Shown here one piece after another: positions 51,101 through 63,839 of a stretch of 64,000 nt of DNA (positions are counted from its first letter, which is position 1; each line of letters begins with the position of its first letter). Below the pieces are notes generated by a model. That model was not told the DNA's origin. It searched no databases and saw only the letters and a program-made list of their open reading frames with translations. The stretch is from Kryptolebias marmoratus (taxonomy: Eukaryota > Chordata > Actinopteri > Cyprinodontiformes > Rivulidae), in NCBI RefSeq assembly GCF_001649575.2, contig NC_051433.1, positions 20,116,932 through 20,180,931 of the forward strand, given 5' to 3'. Both the position numbers and the translations under genes were made by a program.

Positions 51101-54100
51101 TTTTCTTAAGCAGTTTTGAACAGTGACTGGAATAATCTGGCACATTTGTCTGTGTGGTACATGGTGGTTTAAAATTATAGTATTTTATGAAGTTTTGACA
51201 TAAAAGTGTAAACATCTGCCAGGCTGACCCAGTCTATATAGCAGGAGTGTCAAACTCTAGGCCTCGAGGGCCATTGTCCTGGAAGTTTTAGGTTTTCCTG
51301 CTCCAACACACCTGATTAAAATGATTTAATTACCTCCTCACCAAATCACCAAGTTCTCCAGAAGCACGTCTATAAGTCATCCATTTAAAGCAGGTGTTTT
51401 AAAGCAAGAACACATCTAAAACATGCAGGAGAGCGGCCTCTGAGGAATGGAGTTTGACACATGTGATTTATAGAGTAGATTAATTGCAGTAACTTGTGTT
51501 TTAATAGCAGTAATAGAAATATAAAAAAAAAAGCACAACACATGGCTTTTGGGAAAATGAACACTATCAAATCTGGATCATTCTTCCTGGATGGAGGGTA
51601 TTTTTGTACAGAGCTGGTTTTGTATTTCATATGCATTCTAAATCCATACATTGTTTTATTTATTTTTTTAAACAGGGTCACACAAAATCCATCCAGTGTG
51701 TGACAGTTCACAAAAGTGAAGGCCGGTCGTACATCTACTCGGGGAGTCACGATGGACACATTAATATCCTTTCACAGCATGTTTCTATAAAGGCCACTCT
51801 GTGGAACAAAAACGTTCTTTTTACTTTGTTTAAAACTAATCATTGCCTGTTGCTAAAAGGTGAAAGGCAGGTGATAATGTGTTTGCTTGTGTGTGCTGCA
51901 TGTTTGTCTGTCCTGAACCATGGGACTGATTTCATGAACCACTCAAAGTAATCGTAAATACATCGACAACTGATTTTGACTTTTGATTTCAAGATGACCA
52001 CCACAGCTTATTGACTTTAACAAACAGAAAAATGACAAAAAACTTGTTCAGTTTAACAGATATTGTTCTAAAATTAGATGTGGTAGTAGCTGAGTCATTC
52101 ACAACACACTGCTAATGGAGTGTAAGATCTTAAAATATCATGTGAGATGTGGCTGAATGTTAGTTTCAACATTTGACTTTAACTTTGTCATTTCTCAACA
52201 TAAAATGATCTTGGTGTAAACCTTTGGCATTCAAAGAGGTGGATGATGTGTATTTCTTCAGGCAATGCCAGCCCTTAATCAGAAATAGTTCTTCTCTGAT
52301 GTAGTACAGAGCACATGTAGGCCCCAAGCGTCTTTATTTTACTGGTTACCATCCATAATGTGTGTGTTCATATTAAAATCTTCACTTCCTGTAGCCTCAT
52401 CTATCCTTCATGTGTCAGGCCTGATTATCTCTGGTTTCCAGCAGACTTGGTCTGGCGTTAATTTCACATCTTGTCCGTTTACGTCTTTCATCTGCACTTG
52501 ATTGCTGATTCATTTCAGGCCTCGAGCTGCAGGTTATGATGTTGTAATGATGGGATATGTGATTAGGAGTCTGCTGGGTGCGTTTGTTTTAAAAACCCAT
52601 CTGGATCACGATAATGTGCCCTTGTCAGACTTTCTGTCTGACTCATCTAATGCATCTGACGGAAACGCAAGCATTTACTTGAGTGCTCGCCATTAACTCA
52701 ATCAGCTGCATCAGCGCTGGAAGACGTCTCAACCAGGTCTGGTGGAAACGGGGGATTGTGCTTTGTTTAAATCAGCAGACAGTTCTGATTGGGAAAACTC
52801 CGAACTCTTAATGCAGACTGTGAAGCTAAATATAAACAGAGACATTTCTGGTTAGTTTTGTTCTCCAGTCAGGTACTTTAAAATTAGTTTTTCTTAAAAT
52901 GTACTCTCAATAAAGTTTGGATAATTCTTGTTTTGATCTGGCTGGGATTTCAGTAGTTTGCCACTCATGCTGGAGGTTTAACCTATATACTTTTTATACT
53001 TTCTGCAGTTCTTTCCTTCAAATGCATTTTCAAAATAAAAGGATGCCTATAATTGAGAAATATGAAGTCTTCTGTCTAAGGAGGTATTTTTTCCTTAACG
53101 TCTACCTCACATTATTGGGATGCAGAGACTGGGGAGAATGACTGCTTCAAAGGGAAAGGTCACAGCAACCAGGTGAGCAAGATGGTGATGGACGAAGGTG
53201 GACATCTGGTGTCCTGCAGCATGGACGATACGCTACGCTTTACAGACCTCAACAAGAAGGAGTACAGGTATGGATTGTTGCATCTTCCTGAAAGGATTTA
53301 AAAAAACTAAGGGAAACTTAGTTGGGGTACAATTATTCCTCATTTGCTAGAAAGTTTTGTCATTTTACAGAACAGCTGTTTTGTGTTCGAGGTCTTTGTG
53401 AAAGTGTTGGTTAGGACAACAAGGGTGTCGATGGAATATGTCTTTGTTTTGACTTTATATACAATGCAGGCTTTTAGAAAGCCACAAATCCACCACGTCG
53501 AATTGCTTTAGTGCTCTTTTTGTGCTCATTAACCACCCTTACTGCTGTCTCTTCAGTGCCTCTGATGTGGTGAAGATGGATTTCCAGCCTAAAAGTGTGT
53601 CTGCATCAGTAGGAGGCCTCTCTCTGGTTGTGTGCATCGGGCAGGTCATTTATTTATTTATTTTTCTTTTTGTCTTAAAGAAATTAGTGTTTTTAGCTCT
53701 GTTTTATATCATAACTGCTTAAATTGACAGTGAGTTTGTTTCCTTAGCTCGTCTTGCTGAGGGAAAAGAAGAAAGTTTTCACTTTGGATAATCTCGGCTA
53801 CGAAGCGGAGGTTGGAGTCATCCATCCCGGTGGCACCACTGCTGCAGTTGGGGGAACAGTAAGTGGATTTCTGAAAGCAAACCTTATCCTGACTAACACG
53901 AGTCTGAGGCCAGCAGCTGCAGTTTTAAGACTTTTGAGGATCAAATGCAAGTCTTTCTAAATAATCTGACGGTTTTGATGGTCCTTATAATCTGCTGGCT
54001 TTCTTGGATAACTTTTACTAATTAGCGTTTTATGTTTGTGAATGTTTTTGTACAGTGCCCTGAGATGACTTTTGTTGTGAATTGGAGCTATAGAAATTAA

Positions 54101-55891
54101 TTGAACTGAAAAGTCTTTTATCATCTTGATGATGTAACATTTGAGCCATATTTGCTGTCTGTTTTCAGGATGGAAACGTCCACCTGTACTCTGTTCAGGG
54201 CAACACTCTGAAGGACGACGGTAAAACTCTTGAGGCTAAAGGGCCCATTACTGACATGGCCTATTCTAATGATGGGGCCTATTTGGCAGTCATTGATGAG
54301 AAGAAAGTAGCCACAGTCTACAGCGTGGCAGATGGATACTCGGTAAGATTTTCTCGTCCTGGAAGTCTAAGTAGATTGTTCAGTATCCAGCGTGTAAAAC
54401 CTGTTTCCTTCTTCTCCCCTCCAGATGAAAAATGACTTTTACGGACATCATGCCAAACCCGTGACTTTGGCCTGGTCACCTGATAATGAGCACTTCGCCA
54501 CTGGTGGGATGGACATGATGGTGTACGTCTGGACGCTCAGTGATCCCGACAAAAGGATTAAACTTCCAGGTTAGTGGTGAAAGTACTGGACTCCGTACAA
54601 CCCTTGACATTCTGGATTATTCCAAAGATATTGGTTTAATTTTGTACATGACAGGAAACAGAAAAATAAATTAAAATGCAATATAACTTGCACAACTCAA
54701 TTTCCATTTTGAATTGGAGAAATTAGGGTTTTAATGGCACAGAAGCTTTTAACATGCTTTGCACATGTACAAAATGAGTCACTAACTTCTCATCAAAACT
54801 CTGGGCGAGATGTTTATAGTTTTTAAAAATGAAAAAAAAAACAATAAAATGAAACAACTTTGCATAAACTATAGACTAATGCATTATTAAGATGCCATTC
54901 ACTGTGGATGTCACTCTTTATAATAAGACCAACAAATGTTCTGAATCAATTATTCTAAACTGGATCAACAGTTTGAAAAATATCAAAATGAAGCTACAAG
55001 AGAGCTGAAACAGTCTGAGTCATTTACACCAAAAATCAATTAAATCCCATTTTACCAACGTTTTTACACGTTTCACCTTCATATTTCAGTCATAGAGAAT
55101 ATACGAGTCATCTGTGATAAACTCATCTGTCTTAAAGCAGATTCAGAGAGAGAACTGAAAATCTAGCAGAACTATGACAAAGGTTTGGATCTTAAAGGAC
55201 AAGACGTTGTCCTCAGACCGACCAAGCACAGACTGTTAGATTGTCCATTTCATCTCGAATCAAGGCACTGACTGTTAATTCTTACAGGAAGAAAATATAT
55301 CTTGAATATATCAGTGATTTAAAACAAACAAACAAAAAAAACAAACGAGCAATACATTAGTTAATTATTCTTTGATTGTACATGAGTGTAGGTGTAGGCA
55401 GAGAGGGTGGGGGAGCAGCTTTTTTGTTGCTACAAGAAAGGAACCACGGATGCAGACTACATGGTTAGATGTGCCGGTGAAATGCTTTGTAGAAGATGTA
55501 GAAATTGGTCTAAAGAATTAGTTTTAAGTCTGATTCTAATAGTTGCTGTTTGTGTAAATCATTTGTCAAAGAAGGTTGTTTAAATAGAAGAAATAAGTCC
55601 TAGGAAGAGGTTTTACAGAACTTAAATACATTAAAGGTTCATTGCACAAAATAACTGATACTTTTCATCAACGTTTGAAGAATTGTACCCCACATTTCAG
55701 TAAATGATGAATACATGGAGGTTTGTTTTCTTTGTGGGAGAACATTTTTGGAACTTGATGGTTTCTATCTGTTCCTGTCTGCAGATGCTCACCGTTTGCA
55801 CCACGTCAGTGGCTTGGCCTGGCTAGATGAGCACACTTTAGTCACCACCTCCCATGATGCCAGCGTCAAGCAGTGGACAGTTACATACTGA
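45186..55891 (+). CDS. wdr1: WD repeat-containing protein 1 (actin-interacting protein 1), 15 exons
   Basis: Exons: 45186-45201, 46422-46543, 47011-47101, 47185-47332, 47606-47786, 48804-48881, 50198-50278, 50698-50931, 51676-51763, 53111-53267, 53557-53644, 53748-53858, 54169-54342, 54425-54569, 55785-55891. They join to 606 aa, the same length as human WDR1. The start is [21 protein letters not shown] signatures are visible throughout, for example [40 protein letters not shown] and [15 protein letters not shown], ending [15 protein letters not shown]. The family folds into two seven-bladed propellers and helps cofilin sever and disassemble actin filaments in the cytoplasm. The first exon has only 16 coding bases; the ATG follows GGAAA. 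All introns are GT-AG except intron 9, which is AT-AC. Confidence 0.97.
49990..50003 (+). promoter_or_regulatory. Possible CTCF-type motif in a wdr1 intron
   Basis: CAGCTAGGTGGCGC matches 12 of 14 positions of CCASYAGRKGGCGC, including the whole AGRKGGCGC core. It is in intron 6 (48882-50197). Weak evidence on its own. Confidence 0.3.
51242..51465. mobile_element. hAT-type MITE in wdr1 intron 8, 224 bp
   Basis: It begins CAGGAGTGTCAAACTC and ends GAGTTTGACACATGTG, which are inverted termini. The flanks CTATATAG (51234-51241) and ATTTATAG (51466-51473) agree at 6 of 8 positions. The interior GGCCTCGAGGGCC...CTCCAACACACCTGATT is typical of a common fish hAT-derived MITE. Confidence 0.75.
51764..53110 (+). 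other. wdr1: U12-type AT-AC intron (wdr1 intron 9)
   Basis: The intron begins ATATCCTTTC directly after ...CACATTA, has TTCCTTAAC at 53091-53099 and ends CTCAC at 53110. These are the canonical minor-spliceosome donor, branch site and AC acceptor, with about 11 nt from branch site to end. Joining rebuilds HINYWD with the Asn codon (codon 347) split 1/2. No GT donor near the exon end would keep the frame. Confidence 0.92.
51945..52310. repeat. Family A dispersed repeat, copy 5 (wdr1 intron 9)
   Basis: Includes ACATCGACAACTGATT, TTCAAGATGACCACCACAGC, ACAGATATTGTTCTAAAATT, GATGTGGTAGTAGCTGAGTCATTCACAACACA and the distal block ATAAAATGATCTTGGTGTAAA...AGGTGG. The last part is shared with the copy at 60.1 kb. 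It lies inside the U12-type intron. Confidence 0.7.
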
Positions 55892-56620
55892 GCTACAAGC
55901 AAGCATTCACATCTGCAGGGACAAGGACTACTGTAGGATTCAAGCTTCTTTTTTTCTGTACTGTCAAACATCTAAACACTGTTCTATGCTTTCTGTAAAC
56001 ATCTGAATTAACTGGTTAACTTTTGGAATGACTTCCAACAGATTGTCTGTTTTTAATGCAATTAATCTAATTGTGCACAAACAACATGTTGAAATGGACT
56101 TTGTAACCATGAGCGCTTTTACACCTCTTCATGGGCCCAGAAACGTTAGCATTGTAATCATTCCATAGTTTTCCTCGTCAGTAGATGGGATCAGTGTCCT
56201 GACTTACAGGAGGAACCAAAAGTTTCTTTGTTTTATTTTTTTCAATAAGGCAGAATATGTGTTAAAGAAATGAATGAAATGAATTCCTTAAATGAGCAGT
56301 AACTGGTCCCAGCTGCAGCTGCGAGTCTTTTTTTTTTTGTGTAAGATTTCACGGGGGTGAGTGTATTTTGCCATTTTCTTTGGTCTCTTTCATGCTTCTT
56401 TTGATTCACTTCTCTTCTGTTGGACTGTTGAGAAAATAGGAACTGAAAGAACAACAAAATTACAATCAAAATGCTGTTTTTCAGAGGTCTTGTATGGTTG
56501 TGTGCAGTTGTTGGCCTGTCTGATTATGATTTTTTTTTTTTTTTTTTTTTTTTATATGCATTTGCTTCCAGAGTGGAAGTGGTTCAGTAATAATAAAAAG
56601 TAACTTTTTATGCACTTATC
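55892..56620 (+). other. wdr1: wdr1 3'UTR with poly(A) signal
   Basis: Sequence after the wdr1 stop. An AATAAA at 56592-56597 is the best placed poly(A) signal, about 700 nt after the stop. A run of more than 20 T at about 56530-56553 precedes it. Confidence 0.55.
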
Positions 56621-57959
56621 CTCTTCTTGAATGAATTGTTTTTGATGCAGTTCTGCTTTTTAATCACAGTTTTACAATACTCAGGAGTGTACTGATCTGT
56701 AAATGTTAGAAATTAAGTGTTTGTTTTGTTAAATGGGAACTAAACATCAGGGGCACAAATGTTGTTAATCCACTTTAATACCCTGAGCTGTCCAATGGGG
56801 AGGAAAAAAATAAATATATAATATGGAAAAGTGTCTATAGGCTAATAATGAAAGTAAGTACAGACTAATGAGTTATCACATTGGCATCACTCCAATTATT
56901 TAAGAGGAAAGCTTAATTGACATCGACGGTCCAGATCGTATTCATCTATAATCCAGTGATTGCACAGTATGAATGTTGATGACTTGGTGATTAATAAGCA
57001 CACTCTGACAATATTAGCTGAACTGGCTGCAGGAGGCAGTCTACTGAACGGTGCAGTTAACAAATATTTACAGGTCTTATTGCAGTATAAAGTCCCCCTC
57101 ATAAAGCAAAAAGGATTTTAAAATCTTTGATAAGATTTTGTTGCTTGTGTTATCTATCTGATGCCATTTGGGGAAATTGTACATGCACTAATTCAGTTTA
57201 GTTGTGCATGTTATGTTGAATTTGACCACAAAACAAGGTTCAAGCAACATTTAAGGCTAAAACTGTTAATATGAATAAATGAATTCTTTCTCCTACTTTC
57301 TGTGTTTAGTATAGTTATTTTTCTATGTCCAGATTATTAAAAAAAAAAAAAAAAAAAAAAAAAATCTATCAAGCTGTGTAATTCCGGGTTACATTCAATG
57401 TAAAGCAACAACTTTTACATTGTTTGGAACTCTGAGCACTTTGAACCTTGTCCCAGTAATCCGCAGCAACGGGCTCCTTTAAACTGTTGCCAAATTGAAA
57501 CTATTTTGGGCAAGGACATAAAACAAGGTTAGGTTGAGGCCTGGAAAATAAAACTTTCTCAAAGAATTAATCAGATTTCTTGAAATGTCAAACAAAAACA
57601 TTGTTTTGACCTTCAGAAAGTTTAGTCTGACTCTGATGTGGCTGAACTGTAAACCGTGCAGCTCAACCTGAACAAAAATCCAATTAATAATAATAAAAAA
57701 ACAAAACATTTCCTGGATCCCCACAACAAAATCCAGCAGCAGACAGTTGCAAGTAAACACTTAACAAAGGCTGGTTCAGTATGAGACCAAGTGTTGTGAA
57801 AAGGTAAAAGGAAATTAGAGCTTTAAAAAAAGGCGAATTGTGTGAAAAGAACATGTTTCCAAATGGTGGTGGATTTATTATACTTCCTGTTAGTGCTGCT
57901 GTAGTGGCACAGGAAAGATCTGACTGATAAGAGTAAATGGAGAAGAGGATGTTGCCTTT

Positions 57960-58085
57960 CACAGTAATGGTCCGAAACACATTCATGTTTTTAGTCTGAG
58001 GAAGGAAACGTGGAGGAGAACCACATGTGCACAGGGAGAACATGCAAACTCCACACTGAAAGGCCTGGAGGTGATCCTGCTACCT
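57960..58085 (-). repeat. Fragment of a common vertebrate/fish repeat
   Basis: The minus strand reads GGCCTTTCAGTGTGGAGTTT followed by GCATGTTCTCCCTGTGCAC and CTCCACGTTTCCTTCCTCAG. I recognise this as the 'GTGTGGAGTTTGCATGTTCTCC' repeat seen throughout fish genomes. Class uncertain. Confidence 0.55.
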
Positions 58086-59679
58086 TCTGTGAGGTGACAG
58101 GTCGATGTAAATTATTAAATAGGTAAATATTCTGCCGGGTAGATAAGTTGGAAAATGCGTTCAGGACGTTTATCCTGAAATCATATACGACATCTGCATT
58201 GTAAAATGAAGGAAGTAAATAAATCTGCCCAGTTCATATGTTGGAAAAGGCTTTCAGGACGTTTACCCTTTTTTTTAATGTTAACAAGTTTGTAGCATTG
58301 TTAGCATGCTACAAAACAGCACACTAGAAAACTAAGTTGAGTCCAAGCCAAAAACAATCAGCGATGGTCAATCACTGAACAAAGCATTCCCTAATTAGAA
58401 CGGGTAAAAATTAGTGCAAAAATTGTTTTCTCTTGTGTTCATAATTTTCAGTAAAATTCTGTGTTTTAAAATTATTTATCTCAAGTTGTTTTGTTTTCAT
58501 TTGAAAATGATGCCGGCCAGATGGAGATAATCCAATGGCCCACTTCTGGCCCTCGGGCCATAATTTGCCCATGTGCGAACAAAAGTCTAGTTCATTCATT
58601 TTCCCACCAAGTGTTTTGTCGCTCAAGTCAAGGAGTTTCTAGCTGGAAAACAACATGTTTGCTACCAGGGTAGACGATGAAGTTCATAACACAAGATCCG
58701 TTCTCCCCTGAAACACAACGGGGTCAGAACTAAGCGTGCTCGTTAGTGATTGGTTTACAGCATACTGAAAGTGAATAATTTGATTTAAACACAGCTTAGT
58801 GTGTGATGAGATGCTGTTGGGCTGGTTTTTTTAAGCAAACTGCAAAGGTAAAAGAAGCCAACGTGTTGTTTCAGTAGCATGTTGCTCTTTAATTGCTGTA
58901 CTTTAAGGAAAACTTACTTTATACTAAGAAAAAAAATGTTGTTACAAATGTTTTGTTTTCTTTTAGAAACTATATTAGTTAATATCACCCTGTGAGGAAG
59001 GCTAAGTGTGTTATTATCACATGTTTTTGTACGTTTTGGGGTAATTATTTGAAACAAATATGGAAAAAACAAAAAAATGTTAAAAAGTCAATGGCTAGTT
59101 ATACACTTTAATATATTTAATCATTTTCACGAGCCAGTTTCAATACATAATGGAGGCTAACTTCACAAAACAAATGACTGACTAAACTATGACACAGATA
59201 GTCTTTATTAGCAGCACATTGGGGACGCCGTGTCTCACATTTGCTTCGTGTCCAGAGTCCTTAAATTAAGTTAGCCGGCAAGTTCTCATGTGATAATGGT
59301 GCCTCAATAATTATGTGCCTGGAGAGGCTTTAAAAAAAAAATGGTTTTACAGAAAAACTCTGAGTTTTACTGAGAAAATCCAGAGAAAGGGTGGTTAATT
59401 ATTTTTTTCCCTTATAAAACCTTGCTAGAAAGTCTCTCTGCACATACAGTGCTGATAAAGTCAATGTTTAATCTTATGAAAAAAAAAAATCTCTGAGATA
59501 AAAGAAATCCGGGGCAGAGGTTGAAGGAAGAACTTTGTAATGTCGGCACAATTAAGTCAACAGGATCCTGACCTTTGGCTTGTAAAACCAAACACAACTT
59601 GGCTGTGTTGTAGGATATCAGGCATTTTAGTATGGCACAACAACATCTTTGTCCCGCCGCTGAAGGTGATAATGTTTTT

Positions 59680-60215
59680 GCCCGTGCTTGTGTCTATCTC
59701 GTGAACCCGTGGATGGAAACTTTCAGAAGGTAACCATTGGGTTGACATCTACACCTCGTAAACTTTTCGAGTCAACCCAATTCATCTATAGATGAGACAC
59801 TAAGCTAAAACTTGGTGTGGTAGTAGCTGAGAATCATTCCCAACACATACTCTGAGCGCTACACATTATGCAACATCTTTGCTCAAAACTCTGTTTGTCT
59901 ATTAGCATGAAACAAACAGTATCTCATGAACCACTGGCCAGGTTTTTATGTAAAACTCTCAGTACTGGATGAACGTCTACAACTCTTTAAATTCTGGAGT
60001 CGACTTGATTCAAGAACGCCACCATAGCTAATTAACCTTAGCCAACACAAAAACATATCTGGCAATATCACATGAGATCGCACATAACCTACGATTTGAC
60101 CAGAATGACTGTAATTCCCTTCAATCTCATCATAAAATGATCTTAGTCTAAAACTCTGGTTTGAAAGGTGGCGGGTGATATGCATTCCTTCAAGGAAGCA
60201 CTCCGTACCTGAAGC
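59680..60215. repeat. Family A dispersed repeat, two copies in tandem
   Basis: Copy 6 (about 59680-59890) starts GTTTTTGCCCGTGCTTGTG and includes AGCTAAAACTTGGTGTGGTAGTAGCTGAGAATCAT and ACACATACTCTGAGCGCTA. Copy 7 (about 59890-60215) starts at TGTCTATTAGCATGAAACAA and continues through ATCTCATGAACCACTGG to the distal block ATAAAATGATCTTAGTCTAAA. Parts of the usual order are missing from each. Confidence 0.7.
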
Positions 60216-61439
60216 ACATTTTAGCACTATAAGGTGTAAAATACAGCAGTTTTAACTGGCATCGGAAGAAAAGAGGAAGATCCTTTACAAAAATACACCA
60301 CACAGCTTTTTCCATAATTAAAATGAACTCCAAAAAATTTTTAATTAATCTTAGCTACATTCAGTGTCTGTGGACTGTTTCCCCACGGAAATGTCTGACC
60401 ACAAGCTGTGAAACCTAATACTTGTGTTTCCCAGCCTCCGGGGCGGAGGAGAGTTGTCTTAGAGGGGTTGTTCGGCTCACGAAGCTTGAGTTTCATTACT
60501 GAACCCTATCTTTTTTTTTTCCCCTCACGGCAGCTCCTGACAAGTTAAACAACAAAGACTTGGAGTCTCCCAATCCAGCTCGAGCAATGTGCTGTGCCTG
60601 TCAAACCCAAACTACAATGAGATGCTGCTGTTTCGCTCTCAGGCAGTGTTCTCTGCAGGAATGTGGCTCACATGTTTGCGATATCGATGGCTCGCAGGCT
60701 CTGGCTTGGAAAACATAATCATTGTGGAGCAGAGTGAGAAGAAAGCTGCCACTGATTAGTAAAAAAAAAAAAAAGGCTGCCTAAAAAGAAAGTTTTTCTT
60801 TTTGGGAGGATTAAAGAACAAACTGTTGTGCTGCTTTTGTGTAACAAGCTGTACCACCGGCAAGAACCTGTTTTTTTTCTGCTCTGGGACTTCATTGCTT
60901 CTCCATTTGACAGGAAGCTTTCCATAAATATATTTTTGATGTTTTACCTTCTGCTGCTCTGTCTTTCCCTGCTCTGAGGTCTTCTCTGCACTTTGGCCAA
61001 TGCCAGTGATGAAGGGGTTGTTCCTCGTGCTCTCACAGGGTTGAGGAATGTAACAGGAGGACGGAGCCGAAGGGCGCCCCTTACTATTGTTGTGGGAAGT
61101 GAAGCAGGCATGGCACTGACACGGTCATCTTCCCTGACCACACAGTTTCCACTTCTTTGTGACAGAGGGCAGTTTCCATCTGTTTGGTAAGGTGAGTACA
61201 AAGACATCTTTACTCCAGCTAATTTAAAATGAGTTCAGCTGCTAGTTTTATGTGCGCTGAGGAGAAAACTTATCATTTTTCTGCAAGGTTGAGGCCTTGA
61301 AATGGAGAAACTCAGCTCATAATATCACAGTGCAAGCAAACATTCTACATTTTAAGCTTGTCTGTTCTGTTGTAAACTTTATAATGACAGTTTTGTCATT
61401 ATAAAGCTAATGTTTATAATTTTAATATAATCGGTTAAT

Positions 61440-61770
61440 ATTATCCTCTGCCACTGAAAGGCAAAAGTGGACCATAATGTTTTTACATGTGTGTGTGTGT
61501 TTGTGTGTCTGCCTGTTACCAAAATCTCATGAACCATGGGATAATTATTGATGAAATTTTCAGGAAGTAGTCACTGGAGTTGCATCTAAAACCGATTAAC
61601 TTTTAGGATCAGTCCAATTCAGCTGACATTAGCCAACACAAAATGGCTACAACTCAGTCAGTTCGACAGATATTGAGCTAAAGGTTGATGAGAAGCAGCC
61701 GTAGTTTAGTCAGCTACAACACATACTCAGAGCGTGACCTGAGCGATATCTCGTGAAATTCTGCTTTTTG
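61440..61770. repeat. Family A dispersed repeat, copy 8, with a (TG)n tract
   Basis: From CTCTGCCACTGAAAGGCAAA through a short TG tract, ATCTCATGAACCATGGG, AACCGATTAACTTT, CACAAAATGGCTACAACTCA, GACAGATATTGAGCTAAA and ACACATACTCAGAGCG. It is the clearest copy of the left end. Confidence 0.75.
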
Positions 61771-63839
61771 TTAATATACGGGAGTTTTATGGCAGTTCAA
61801 CAAACCCTCTCAGTTCCCGTCATGGATTTTCTTAAATAAAACAACATAAAAAAACCCTTAAATGCTCATAAAGCAGTGATAAAAATTTAAATGTTCCACT
61901 CTGAATACTATCAGGGGTCCAACTAGACCAAATATTGTGTTTTATCTGTATCGTCTTCCTTTTTGCATTATGGGACAGCAGCACTAAAGAAAATTTTGCT
62001 TTGTGAAGCTAAAAAGTTGGTTAATTATTCTCTAGTCTAGATTCTTTCACCATGTTTAGCTCTACTGCTTATTTTTACGATTTGCTAAAAAAAAGTTAGA
62101 CCTTTTGTCTCAAAAAATAAAGAGGATTAATTCAAACTTCCATCAACTTAACAAAATGAAATTTATTTGTTCCTGGAATATTTAAAAATCCTGTATTATA
62201 TATTAAACATTTAAGTTCACACAAAGCAATACAACTTCCTACTATTTCATGGATTTGGACAAAACTCAATTAATCTATAAAGTTGATCCATAAAACTTAA
62301 CGATTCAATTATTTTATTTATATTTCATTTAAATCAACAGCACTAATGTTCTCTGTGAGGACAATTACAGTATGTACAGTTCATACAGGTAATTGTTTCC
62401 ATTAAGCCTTTATTATTTTATTTTATTTTTTGTTTGAGTAAGCATGTTATTATAGCAGGACAGACAGCCTTGTTTTTTTTCAGCACCAAAATGCTGAAGT
62501 GATTTTTCCTCTTGTCTGCAGTGCAGCTGACCTGACTGTAAGGATGACATAATAAAAAAAGGGATGAACTCCTCAGAGTTAATGATTTCTCAGTGTTATC
62601 ACTGTTAGACGTAGGTAATGTGTGGGCTGCCGTGCCTCCTTTTACTCTGGTTACAGTCTGTACGCAGGTAAATATGCTCATGTGGATTATTTTTTTTACT
62701 GATTTATACCTATTTTATGTGACAAATGGTACTAAAAGAACTCTTAAAAACAAATATGTTTTATTATTGATGTTGATGTCATACCTTGAAGTCTGTTAGT
62801 AAGGCAACGATCATTTTCCTCAAAAGTTAACTTTTAACAGAGGCGTGACTGTTTTGTAAAAGGAGCTCTAGTGTTACTCCACTGTTGTTTTATTATGCAC
62901 ATGGAAATGTGTGCAGTATTTTATGCTTAGTTAGTGAAGAAGCTATGGTAAAAACATATAAGAACATTGTTTTGGCTTTGCATTAGGTCATGTAATATGT
63001 CAGAGAATGCAGTGTAAAGACAACATTTAGGTGACTAATTAAATACATGCATGGATTTTGTTGGTTGTCTAAACAGACAGAGTGGTAGTCTGCAGATCAT
63101 ACTGGTGAGGAAATAGTAATATGAAAAACATTGAGATGTGTTCCTATATTTTTAAGTGAAATATTGCAGTCAGCACTAAAACAATGCTGTAATTTGTTGC
63201 TGTCATGTAATATTTTTCAAATGGAAAATTGCCACCATTACATTTGTTGAATCATAATGATAAAATTCTAGTGTTTTTTTGCTTTACACATTTTTCTATT
63301 CAAACTCTCGTACAACCAGATAAAGGCTGCCGGAGAACAACTTGGATTTAATTCCTGCCTTGTGTTTTCTCTTGTGCTTGGTGATTTGTCTGCGAGTGCT
63401 TTCAGTTCCGTTTCTGTGTTTGCTGTTTTAGTTGAATCGACTTTTTGTTGCTACGTAAAGTTTTCTGTTCACAGTTTCATTTCTAAGTCTTGACAATGCC
63501 TGAACAGGGCTGTGTACATGCAAAAAATACAAAACTACAACTGCAGTTGTGCTTTCCAGTTTAGAAAGGGTGTTTTGATTCATAGTTAGCTTTTTAAAGT
63601 AGGGTTCTGTGGAAAAGGTAACAATAATATCTTACCTGCTGTAGATAGCTCTTTGACTGTCTTTAATTAGGCCATCCTAAAACAACTCCACTCTCTAAAA
63701 CTTAATGTTTATTAATGCAAATGCTATTTAAAACATTTACATTGCTGACAATTTTGCATTATAGGTATTTACACATAAATCTATGGTAGTTTGCAAGCAC
63801 AAACACCAGCAGCAGCAGCTAGCCGTAGCACTTCTGGTG

